Assembly (NCBI GenBank): GCA_934667425.1
Contig: CAKULV010000026.1
Location: 1 to 46,591, forward strand
DNA: 46,591 bases
Reading direction: 5' to 3'
From: an uncultured Kiritimatiellota bacterium
GTDB lineage: Bacteria > Verrucomicrobiota > Kiritimatiellia > RFP12 > UBA1067
Below the pieces are notes generated by a model that saw only the letters and a list, made by a program, of their open reading frames with translations, did not search any database and had not been told where the DNA came from. Position 1 is the first letter of the stretch, and every line of letters begins with the position of its first letter. Positions 15,980-23,312 of the stretch are shown in pieces. The translations under genes were made by a program, and so were the position numbers.

Positions 15980-16906
15980 ATGGGCATCACGCAAGATACC
16001 GCAATGAAGAAGGCTGCGATAGTCGGCATAGTTGGTAGGACCAATGCCGGCAAATCGACGCTCGTGAACGCTCTCGTCGGCGAGAAGGTGTCGATAGTCT
16101 CTCCGGTGGAGCAGACTACCCGGAACACCGTACGGGGCATCGTGTCGGATCCGCGCGGGCAGCTCGTGCTGGTGGATACGCCTGGCCTCCACAAGGCGGA
16201 AGGCCCGTTGGGGAAGCTTCTCAATGGCATGGCGCGGGCTTCAAGCGCGGGCACCGATATCCTGTGCGTCGTGTTCGACGCATCGAACGCTCCGCAGATC
16301 GAGGACGAAGGGTGGATGGCTCGCGTGGCCCGCGAGAAGCCCGCAAAGTGCGTGTTCGTCCTGAACCAGTGCGACAAGAGCCCGTTTTTCGAGACGATGT
16401 ACCGTGACAGCTGGGCGGCCACCCAGAATGCATCCGAGATTTCCCCCGTGTGGGTGAAGGCTTCGGCCAAGACGGGCGAAGGGCTGCCATCCCTTTCCGA
16501 CATCCTTTATGGCATGGCGGAGGTTGGGCCGGCGCTTTTTGACGACGATATCGTAACCGACTATCCGCGCAAGCTGGCCATTGCGGATGTGGTGCGCGAA
16601 AAGCTCCTTTCGAGGCTGTTCCAGGAGATACCGCACGAGATAGGCGTTGCGGTCAAGGACATAGCCGAAAGGAAGGGGGCGTGGGATGTCTCCGTGTCGA
16701 TCTACGTGAACAAGCCATCCCAGAAGGGCATGGTGATAGGGGCTCGCGGCAGCACCTTGAAATACGCCCGCAAGGCCGCAGAGCCGGAGCTTTCCGAGAT
16801 GTTCGGGGTGAAGGTAAGGCTTGAGCTTTGGGTGAAGGTGGAGCAGAATTGGATGAAGAACGATCGCCTGCTTGCCGAAATGGGCTACAAGGGGGCCTTG
16901 GTGTGA
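15980..16906 (+). CDS. era: GTPase Era
   Basis: Ribosome-assembly GTPase that binds the 3' end of 16S rRNA. The 308-residue protein has G1 GRTNAGKS at 19-26, the switch region with TTRNTVRGIV, G3 DTPG, G4 as NQCD (the usual Lys is Gln), G5 KASAKTGEG, and a C-terminal KH domain with VIGARGSTLKYARKAAEPEL and LWVKVEQNW. ATG 15980 is used; ATG 16004 is an alternative with no better ribosome site. It heads an overlapping string with a TPR protein, ExbB/ExbD-like proteins and pyrE (GTGA overlap at its end). Confidence 0.95.
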   Translation: MGITQDTAMKKAAIVGIVGRTNAGKSTLVNALVGEKVSIVSPVEQTTRNTVRGIVSDPRGQLVLVDTPGLHKAEGPLGKLLNGMARASSAGTDILCVVFDASNAPQIEDEGWMARVAREKPAKCVFVLNQCDKSPFFETMYRDSWAATQNASEISPVWVKASAKTGEGLPSLSDILYGMAEVGPALFDDDIVTDYPRKLAIADVVREKLLSRLFQEIPHEIGVAVKDIAERKGAWDVSVSIYVNKPSQKGMVIGARGSTLKYARKAAEPELSEMFGVKVRLELWVKVEQNWMKNDRLLAEMGYKGALV

Positions 16907-19122
16907 GGCTTCCGGCAACAGTCGCGTGTTGCCTGGTCTCCGCACTTGCCGTCGCGGCAGGCGATCTGGACGTCGCGCGCCAGGCGCTGAATGACGGGAT
17001 GTGGGAGGCGGCTCTCTCGTCTGCGGACATTGCCGCGACAAATGCCGCAGAGCGCACTTCCGCGCGTCTCGTATCCCTTGAGGCTCTCGCAAGGCTCGGT
17101 CGGAACGCCGAGATTGAGCGCAGGCTCTTCCGTTGGTCGGACGAGACCGACGAGCATTTCCGCTTCTGGCGCGCCCGCGCCCATGTGTGCGCCGGAGAGT
17201 TCAATCTTGCACTGGAGGCCCTAGAGGAGCCTTTTGCGGACAAGGGGCTGTCGCTGCCGGCGAGATTCCTGAAGGCCTGCGCCCTCGCCGCCATTGGAAA
17301 GAGGGCTGAAGCGCTAGGTCTCATTTCGCCCGGGGATCTGGATGGCAGGCAGGGGCCCGTATCTGAGGATGCCGGGCTTCTCATGGGCGAGCTGCTCCAT
17401 GATGCGGGCCGCAATGCGGAGGCGTGCGGTCTGTTGAGTCCACTCGCCGACCATGCCGAGCGCAAGGAGGTTAGGCTCCGCGCCGGGTATCTGCTTGGAT
17501 TCGCGGAAATGGCGGATGAGTCGTCCCGCACCGCCGGCGTCGCCCGGGTGCGGGGGCTTCTCCGGTCTGCGCCGGGGGAGAAGGTCTCCGTGCAGGCGGC
17601 AAGGACTTTTGCCGACAGCCTTCTGGCCTACGGCGACGCGGCCGGGGCGGATGACGAGTACCGCAGATACCTTGAGATAGCCCCGGTGGCGGCGACCGAT
17701 CCGGATATCCTCTCCAGGCGCGGGCGGGCTCTGTTCCTGCTTGGCCGCCATTCCGAGGCCATCGGCTTTTTCGCGCGCGCCGAACAGCTTTCGACGGACC
17801 CGCCGAAGAAGGCCTTGGCGGCGTTCTGCCAGGCGGAGGCCTTCCTTGCGGACAGGCATTACCCGGAAGCCGCCGAGTCGTTCGCGAGAAGCGCCGGGTA
17901 TGGCGGCGATGGCGTGGAGCGGGCGCGGTTCGCGGAGGCGGATGCACTGGAACGCGCCGGGGATTCCGGGACCGCGGAGTCGATATACGGCGAATTGGAG
18001 AGGAAGGGCGGCGAATGGGGGGCGAAGGCGTCGCTGCGTCTCGCGGCGATAGACGTAAGGCGGGGCAGGATAGGCGTTGCGGTGGATCGCTATGACGGGC
18101 TTATAGCCTCCAACAGGCTTGCCGGCGCAGATATGACCGAAGCCTACCTCGGCAGGGGAAGGGCCTGCTACAAGGGATACCGCTTCGCCGAGGCGGCGGA
18201 GTCTTTCAAGGTCGTGGCGAAGCGGGAGCCGAGGCTGTCCGACGGAATGCGGTTCCTTGAGGCGTTGTGCCTGTATGGGGCCGGCATGGACGTTGACGCG
18301 AAGGCCGTCGCGACATCCCTGATGTCGTCCACGAAAGACATGGATTTCCGCACGGACCTCATGCTCTGGTGCGCCAAGTACGAATACAACCACGGCAAGT
18401 ATGAGGATGCCCGCACCTATTTCGAGACATACGCAAACCTCCGTCCCGCCTCCCCCGATGCCGCCTCGGCGCTCTTGTGGGCCGCCCGGTCTTCCGCCGC
18501 CATGATGGACTACTCCAAGGCCGTGGACTTCGCGACGAGGGCTGCGAACACCGCCTCCACGAACCGGGAATTCTTCGTCGAGGTGCTGCTTGTGCAGGGC
18601 GAGGCGCTGATGGAGCTCGGCCGGTACGCGGAAGCGGCTCAGCTGTTCGGCAGGGCCGCGACGCAGCTGCCGGACGGGCCGGGCGCCATCAAGGCTGCGG
18701 TGCTCAAGGCAGATGCGCTTTACGCGATGGGCGCCGGGGACTCGAGCTGCTACGACGAGGCGATCTCGGCGTACCGGGCGCTTCCCGACGGTAGCGGACT
18801 GACCCCGGACCGCAGAATCGAGGTCGCGTTCAAGATCGGTCGCGCCCTTGAGAAGCTGCGGCGCACAAGGTTGGCGATGGACCAGTACTACAAGAACGTG
18901 GTGCTCGCGTATTCCGAAGGCACGGAAAAGGGCATACTGTTTGGCGAGGCGGCAAGGGCCTTCTTTGTCCGTGCCGCATTCTCGCTTGCCGACTACAGCG
19001 ATTCGGCGGGCAACTACAAGGCTGCGATCTCCGTGCTCGAGAGGGTCGTGTCGGCTGATGTCCCGGCATCGAGGGAGGCGAAGCGGCGCATTGCCGCGAT
19101 CAGGAAGAAAGGTGGGGCTTGA
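16903..19122 (+). CDS. Secreted TPR-repeat protein
   Basis: 739 residues with an N-terminal signal (VRLPATVACCLVSALAVAAG) and repeated helical pairs of TPR type throughout, for example ALFLLGRHSEAIGFFARAEQLS, AFLADRHYPEAAESFARSAGY, ACYKGYRFAEAAESFKVVAK, EALMELGRYAEAAQLFGRA. It is probably periplasmic. It lies directly before exbB/exbD-like genes (TGATG overlap). In Verrucomicrobia-like genomes such TPR proteins are often next to ExbBD/TonB sets, suggesting a scaffold for an envelope machine. GTG 16903 overlaps the era stop by 4 nt, so translation is coupled. Exact partners are unknown. Confidence 0.85.
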   Translation: MRLPATVACCLVSALAVAAGDLDVARQALNDGMWEAALSSADIAATNAAERTSARLVSLEALARLGRNAEIERRLFRWSDETDEHFRFWRARAHVCAGEFNLALEALEEPFADKGLSLPARFLKACALAAIGKRAEALGLISPGDLDGRQGPVSEDAGLLMGELLHDAGRNAEACGLLSPLADHAERKEVRLRAGYLLGFAEMADESSRTAGVARVRGLLRSAPGEKVSVQAARTFADSLLAYGDAAGADDEYRRYLEIAPVAATDPDILSRRGRALFLLGRHSEAIGFFARAEQLSTDPPKKALAAFCQAEAFLADRHYPEAAESFARSAGYGGDGVERARFAEADALERAGDSGTAESIYGELERKGGEWGAKASLRLAAIDVRRGRIGVAVDRYDGLIASNRLAGADMTEAYLGRGRACYKGYRFAEAAESFKVVAKREPRLSDGMRFLEALCLYGAGMDVDAKAVATSLMSSTKDMDFRTDLMLWCAKYEYNHGKYEDARTYFETYANLRPASPDAASALLWAARSSAAMMDYSKAVDFATRAANTASTNREFFVEVLLVQGEALMELGRYAEAAQLFGRAATQLPDGPGAIKAAVLKADALYAMGAGDSSCYDEAISAYRALPDGSGLTPDRRIEVAFKIGRALEKLRRTRLAMDQYYKNVVLAYSEGTEKGILFGEAARAFFVRAAFSLADYSDSAGNYKAAISVLERVVSADVPASREAKRRIAAIRKKGGA

Positions 19123-19730
19123 TGATATCTGTAATGCATTCCGGCGGACCGGTGCTGTGGACTATTGCGCTGATAGGGCTTGTCTCCACGGCCATATTCT
19201 TCGTTCGCTTCATCGACTTGCGGCGGGCGCACGTCGTGTACGTTGATTTCATGGCGGGGGTCGCCAACCTCATCTCCAAGGAGAACGAGAGGGAGGCCTT
19301 GGCGATATGCGAGGAGACCCCCACGCCGGTGGCGAGGGTGGTGGCGGCGGCGATTCGGCATCGGCGCGAGTCCGTATCCGCGATCAGGGAGGCGGCTGAG
19401 GTCGCGGCAAGGGCGGAGGCCAGCAGGTTCTCGCGACGCCTCTCCGTGCTGCAGACGGTCGCGCAGATATCGCCGCTTCTCGGGCTCTTCGGGACGATGG
19501 TAGGCTTTGCCCATGCCCTGGCGGCGATTTCGGGGAACGCCCTTGCCACAAGGGCCGACCTGATACCGGCCATGGGGCCGGCCCTTGCGTGCGCTGCGGC
19601 CGGGCTGCTCGTGGCCGTGTGCGTGTACGTCATGCACGCGTTGCTCAGGGCCAGGCTCAAGCACCTTGCGGCGGACCTCGACGCCACCGTGCGCGACATC
19701 GTGTCGAGGCTTGGAGGCGCGGGCGCATGA
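19122..19730 (+). CDS. MotA/TolQ/ExbB-family membrane protein with altered proton-path residues
   Basis: 202 residues with three membrane segments (about 10-30, 113-135, 150-172). The last two align well by eye with E. coli ExbB: SPLLGLFGTMVGFAHAL with SPFVGLFGTVWGI, and PAMGPALACAAAGLLVAV with PGIAEALLATAIGLVAAI. Thr125 matches ExbB Thr148, but Glu176 is replaced by Pro153 and Thr181 by Ala158. These residues line the proton path in ExbB/TolQ. Normal family members energise TonB or Tol systems. It is coupled to the ExbD-like gene by ATGA. Confidence 0.85.
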   Translation: MISVMHSGGPVLWTIALIGLVSTAIFFVRFIDLRRAHVVYVDFMAGVANLISKENEREALAICEETPTPVARVVAAAIRHRRESVSAIREAAEVAARAEASRFSRRLSVLQTVAQISPLLGLFGTMVGFAHALAAISGNALATRADLIPAMGPALACAAAGLLVAVCVYVMHALLRARLKHLAADLDATVRDIVSRLGGAGA

Positions 19731-20158
19731 ATGGCGCATGGTTCAAGGGCCTCGTGCTGATGGCGCCATGGCTGACGCTCGTGCTGATCCTGGCGATGTT
19801 CTCGTTCCTGTACAGTTCGCTTGCGCCCGCCCCTGCCGTGTCGCTCGACCTTCCGGACACGTCCATGTCGGATTCGTCGAATCCCGGGCTGGTGGCTCTG
19901 CTGCTGCCGGGCGGAGCGAACGGGGCCCAGCCGGAGGGAAGCCTCGTGTTCTTTGACGATGCGCGGTACGTGCTGTCCGATCCGGCGAGCGGCGAAGGGC
20001 TCGCCAGGCGACTTGGCGAACGCTCCTTCGAGACAAGGTGCGGAACGCTGACGCTTCTCTGCGACAGGCGGGTGCCTGCGGGAGACCTCATGCGCGTGAT
20101 GGAGCTTGCGAGGCAGGTGCGCATATCGCACGTCCAGGTTGCGGAGAAGCGTGACTGA
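19727..20158 (+). CDS. ExbD/TolR-like protein lacking the membrane aspartate
   Basis: 143 residues: one N-terminal membrane helix (about 10-32), a linker, and a periplasmic domain ending LTLLCDRRVPAGDLMRVMELARQVRISHVQVAE, like the ExbD end (RADKTVDYETLMKVMD). In ExbD the helix begins PFIDVMLVLL with essential Asp25; here the same place reads PWLTLVLILA with Thr17. The position after the ExbB-like gene supports the family assignment despite this. Without Asp the pair may not conduct protons in the usual way, or this may be an accessory subunit to another set. Confidence 0.75.
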   Translation: MNGAWFKGLVLMAPWLTLVLILAMFSFLYSSLAPAPAVSLDLPDTSMSDSSNPGLVALLLPGGANGAQPEGSLVFFDDARYVLSDPASGEGLARRLGERSFETRCGTLTLLCDRRVPAGDLMRVMELARQVRISHVQVAEKRD

Positions 20159-20658
20159 TGCGAGACCTCATCCATATCGCCGGGCTGCTTTCGCTGTTTG
20201 CGTTTCTTGGCATGCAGTTCCCCGGCGGCGCGGTGAATCCCGCCCTGGTGGCGGATGGGCGAGGCAGGCCGTTCGCCTCCTTCGTCACGCTGTCGCCGGA
20301 AGCGTATGCGTCCTGCCTTGACGCCGCGCGCACCTCATGGCAGGTGCGCAGCGAGGCGCGCAGCCGGCTGGCGATAGGGCGGCTCGACTCCGGCATCCCG
20401 CTCCTCGACGATTCGATTGCGGCGCCGGAATTCCCGATCATGAACGATGCGGCGCCAGCCCCGTCGCGTCTTCCCCCGCCTGACGTCGAGACGTATTCGC
20501 TTCTGCCGTCCACCATGGGGATGGACGTCCCGGCCCTCTCCACGAGGGCGACAGCCTCCGCAGGCTCGGGCGAAAAGGAGAGGAAGCAGGCGGCATTCAG
20601 CCGCGAAGAGATGCTTTCCGTAGATGGAATGAAAACACTCAAGGAGATCATGCAATGA
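20158..20658 (+). CDS. Unrecognised membrane-anchored Pro-rich protein of the ExbBD-like operon
   Basis: 166 residues. An N-terminal hydrophobic helix (about 5-22, with a His in LIHIAGLL) is followed by a low-complexity, Ala/Pro-rich periplasmic region (PAPSRLPPPDVE) and a charged tail ending SREEMLSVDGMKTLKEIMQ. It occupies the position where a second ExbD or TonB would be expected but has no TonB C-terminal domain. Function unknown. TGATG overlap with the ExbD-like gene and ATGA overlap with pyrE show translational coupling. Confidence 0.65.
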   Translation: MRDLIHIAGLLSLFAFLGMQFPGGAVNPALVADGRGRPFASFVTLSPEAYASCLDAARTSWQVRSEARSRLAIGRLDSGIPLLDDSIAAPEFPIMNDAAPAPSRLPPPDVETYSLLPSTMGMDVPALSTRATASAGSGEKERKQAAFSREEMLSVDGMKTLKEIMQ

Positions 20659-21269
20659 CAGAGAAACAGGTTCTGAAACACTTCGAGGAGACGGGAGCGC
20701 TGCTGTCCGGACACTTCGAGCTCCGCTCGAAGCTCCATTCAGACCGCTATTTCCAGTGTGCGAACGTGCTGCGCTATCCTCGGATGGCGGAGAAGCTTTG
20801 CAGGGAGGTCACCGCCCGCGCCGTCAAGAGCGGCAAGCTTGGCAAGCGGATAGACGGCGTGATCTCGCCTGCGGTCGGCGGAATCCTCGTCGGACACGAA
20901 GTCGCCCGGGCTCTGGGCGTGAAGTGCGTGTTCGCGGAGAAGGTCCAGGACGGGGACAGGAAGGACGCGACCGGGAAGCCCCTGACGAAGCTGGCCATGC
21001 GCCGTTTCGCGCTCAAGAGGGGCGAGCGCTACGTGGTGGCCGAGGATGTAGTGACAAAGGGCGGCCGGGTGCAGGAGACCATAGATCTCGTGAAGGCGGC
21101 CGGCGCGAAGGTCGCGGGCGTAGTGGTTCTCGTGGATCGCAGCGCGGGGAAGGTGAAGTTCGGCAGGATCCCGATGTTCTCGCTGGTGCAGATGACCCCA
21201 GTGACGTGGGAGCCGTCCGAATGCCCGCTGTGCAGTGCCGGCGGCAGGCCGTGCCATCCGGGATCGTGA
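20655..21269 (+). CDS. pyrE: Orotate phosphoribosyltransferase
   Basis: Makes orotidine 5'-phosphate from orotate and PRPP in pyrimidine synthesis. The 204-residue protein has FELRSKLHSDRYFQC near the N terminus, the Lys-containing AEKVQDG region and the PRPP-binding motif YVVAEDVVTKGGRVQETI (about 116-133). A short Cys-containing tail (PLCSAGGRPCHPG) is typical of the archaeal/actinobacterial-like OPRT subtype. No other pyr genes are adjacent; instead it is the last member of the era-exbBD string, overlapping the unknown gene by 4 nt. Confidence 0.95.
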   Translation: MTEKQVLKHFEETGALLSGHFELRSKLHSDRYFQCANVLRYPRMAEKLCREVTARAVKSGKLGKRIDGVISPAVGGILVGHEVARALGVKCVFAEKVQDGDRKDATGKPLTKLAMRRFALKRGERYVVAEDVVTKGGRVQETIDLVKAAGAKVAGVVVLVDRSAGKVKFGRIPMFSLVQMTPVTWEPSECPLCSAGGRPCHPGS

Positions 21270-21281
21270 CAGAGCCGTGAC

Positions 21282-22562
21282 ATGGTAGCCGTAATCGACA
21301 TCGCGGTGCTCCTGGCCGCCTATGCCGCAGCGTTCTGCATGCGGATGAACTTCTCTGAGCCGTTGGCCGGCTGGCATTCCGCCTGCGTATCGTCGGTGTC
21401 GGCATGCGCATTGCAGATGGCGATGCTTACGCTCTTCGGATTGAACCGGACGTGGCGCTGGCGGATTGCGGCCAAGGACATCTTCAAGTACGCGGCGTCT
21501 TTCTCCATCGCGGCGGCGCTGCTGCTCTGCATGCGGATGATGATGCCGAACCTAAGCCTCTCATGGGCGCGTCCGCCGTATTCCGTGACGCTTATAGACG
21601 CCGTGTTCGCCTTCTTCGGCATACTTGGGATGAGGTTCCTGCGCCAGTCATACAGAGGGGCGATCGGCCCGGTGCCGCCGAAGTCGCGCATGGCCATTCC
21701 GGTCCCTGGGATGTTCGCCGGACGCCGCGTGCTCGTTACCGGCGCGGGCGGATCCATCGGCAGCGAAATCGTGAGGCAGGTGTCAAGGGCCGGGGCGGAC
21801 ATCGTGCTCATGGTGGAGCGTGGAGAGAATGCGCTGTATCGGATAGACCACGAGATGAAGGAGTCCGGACGGTGCGTGCCGCTTATGGTTGACGTGTCGG
21901 ACGAGGCCAAGATTCGCAATGTCTTTGAGCAATGGAAGCCGGAGATCGTCCTGCACGCGGCGGCGTACAAGCATGTGCCGATGGTCGAGATGAATCCGGA
22001 GGAGGGATTCCGGAACAACACCGGCGCGACCGGGTCGCTCGTGCGCATCGCAAGGGAGGCGGGAGTGGAGAGGCTTGTCTTCATATCGACGGACAAGGCC
22101 GTCCACCCCAAGAGCGTGATGGGCCGCACGAAGCGCGAGGCCGAGAAGATCGTGCTTGCCGCAGGGTTCACGGTGGTAAGGTTCGGGAACGTGTTCGGGA
22201 GCTCCGGAAGCGCGGTGGAGCTATGGCGGGAGCAGATTGCGGCGGGCGGCCCGGTCACGGTCACGGATCGCCGCATGACGCGCTATTTCATGAGCGTGCA
22301 GGAGGCGGTGGGGCTGGTGCTGTCGGCGGCCGCGCTCGATGGCGGGAAGGTCTATACCCTTGACATGGGTTCCCCCGTAAGCATCCTCAAACTGGCCGAG
22401 GACATGATCCGGGAAGCCGGATGGCGTCCCTACCGGGATATATCCATCGTCTTCACCGGGATACGGCCTGGGGAGAAACTGGAAGAGGAGCTTGGCCTGG
22501 AGGAAGGGGTCAGGATAGGCAACACCAAGATCTTCGCGAGCGACGGCAGCCTGAACGATTGA
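21282..22562 (+). CDS. CapD/FlaA1-like nucleotide-sugar dehydratase/epimerase, short form
   Basis: Membrane-bound SDR of the polysaccharide-biosynthesis group (4,6-dehydratase or C-5 epimerase of UDP-GlcNAc-type sugars). 426 residues: hydrophobic N-terminal part with about four helices (1-115), then NAD motif VTGAGGSIGSEIV near 149-161, HAAAYKHVPMVE, STDKAVHPKSVMGRTKREAE, FGNVFGSSGS, and RPGEKLEEEL. The usual cytoplasmic nucleotide-binding domain of about 150 residues between the helices and the SDR domain (as in PglF/CapD of about 600 residues) is missing. Glycan synthesis for lipopolysaccharide or capsule is likely. Confidence 0.88.
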   Translation: MVAVIDIAVLLAAYAAAFCMRMNFSEPLAGWHSACVSSVSACALQMAMLTLFGLNRTWRWRIAAKDIFKYAASFSIAAALLLCMRMMMPNLSLSWARPPYSVTLIDAVFAFFGILGMRFLRQSYRGAIGPVPPKSRMAIPVPGMFAGRRVLVTGAGGSIGSEIVRQVSRAGADIVLMVERGENALYRIDHEMKESGRCVPLMVDVSDEAKIRNVFEQWKPEIVLHAAAYKHVPMVEMNPEEGFRNNTGATGSLVRIAREAGVERLVFISTDKAVHPKSVMGRTKREAEKIVLAAGFTVVRFGNVFGSSGSAVELWREQIAAGGPVTVTDRRMTRYFMSVQEAVGLVLSAAALDGGKVYTLDMGSPVSILKLAEDMIREAGWRPYRDISIVFTGIRPGEKLEEELGLEEGVRIGNTKIFASDGSLND

Positions 22563-22593
22563 GCCACAGTTTCGCAAACAACCGTTCCCGATG

Positions 22594-22610
22594 TGGTATA
22601 ATCACAGGCA
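22594..22610 (+). promoter_or_regulatory. Extended -10 promoter of tsaB, implying a leaderless mRNA
   Basis: TGG-TATAAT (hexamer 22597-22602) plus 7 nt puts +1 at A22610, directly before ATG 22611. No purine-rich ribosome site exists between them. Confidence 0.7.
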
Positions 22611-23255
22611 ATGAAACTTTTGGCGATAGACAGATCGACGGATTCGCAGTCCATTGCGCTTGCGCTGGATGGCGCGGTCGCGAGCGCTGCGCTTGACGGC
22701 AAGAATGCCCGAAGCGCAGATTGGCCGGTGCTGGTGCGGGACTTCGTGGCGGCGCACGGGTGCGCCATAGGCGACCTCGACAGGATTGTCGTGGGCATAG
22801 GCCCCGGTTCGTTTGCCGGGATACGCGGGGCGCTCGCCTTTGCGCAAGGGCTTGCCATCGGGATGAAGTCCAGGCGCCCGGAGCTCGCCGATTCCCCCGT
22901 TGTGTATGGGCTTGCGAGCGCGATGTCCATGGCTGGCGATTCGGGGGAGACCGCCGTGATCGGAGATGCCCGCCGCGGCTTGTTCTGGGTGGCGGTGTAC
23001 GATGGGTGCAGGACGGTGCAGGAACTGCATCTCGTGCCGGAGTCCGAACTCGCCGCTTCCGTGCCGGGCTCCGCCATCGTCGTGACGCCCGATGAGGCCC
23101 GCATCGGCGGAAGGCTTGCCGTGGCGTTCGGCGAAAGGTTCGCCGGCGGGCGTTCGCCAAGCGCAGGGCGGATGGTGCGCATCGCGCTCGGCCACGCCGG
23201 GCTGCTTGTGCCGGAGCCGCTTCCGGTCTACCTGTCGCCAGCCGTGCGCAGATAG
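22611..23255 (+). CDS. tsaB: tRNA threonylcarbamoyladenosine biosynthesis protein TsaB
   Basis: Inactive ASKHA-fold partner of TsaD in the complex that makes t6A37 on ANN-decoding tRNAs. 214 residues, typical for the family. The N-terminal LAIDRSTDSQSIAL strand-loop and VVGIGPGSFAGIRGALAFAQGLA (family GPGSFTGLR) are diagnostic, followed by IGDARRGLFWVAVY. It has its own promoter and is followed by the aspS promoter, so it is monocistronic. Its start codon lies 8 nt after the -10 box. Confidence 0.94.
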   Translation: MKLLAIDRSTDSQSIALALDGAVASAALDGKNARSADWPVLVRDFVAAHGCAIGDLDRIVVGIGPGSFAGIRGALAFAQGLAIGMKSRRPELADSPVVYGLASAMSMAGDSGETAVIGDARRGLFWVAVYDGCRTVQELHLVPESELAASVPGSAIVVTPDEARIGGRLAVAFGERFAGGRSPSAGRMVRIALGHAGLLVPEPLPVYLSPAVRR

Positions 23256-23274
23256 TGCAACGGTCGGCGACATA

Positions 23275-23297
23275 TGGTATAATCCCCGCCGTTTTTT
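23275..23297 (+). promoter_or_regulatory. Promoter of aspS with T tract at +2
   Basis: TGG-TATAAT (hexamer 23278-23283), 7-nt discriminator CCCCGCC, G at 23291, TTTTTT at 23292-23297. The -35 region is weak. The ribosome site AGGAAG follows at 23305-23310. Confidence 0.7.
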
Positions 23298-23312
23298 CTT
23301 AAGCAGGAAGAT

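Noticed and set aside
20158..20658. TonB assignment for the Pro-rich protein after the ExbD-like gene
   Set aside because: It has the position, an N-terminal helix and some Pro, but lacks a TonB C-terminal domain and the SxxxH helix motif in the right order.
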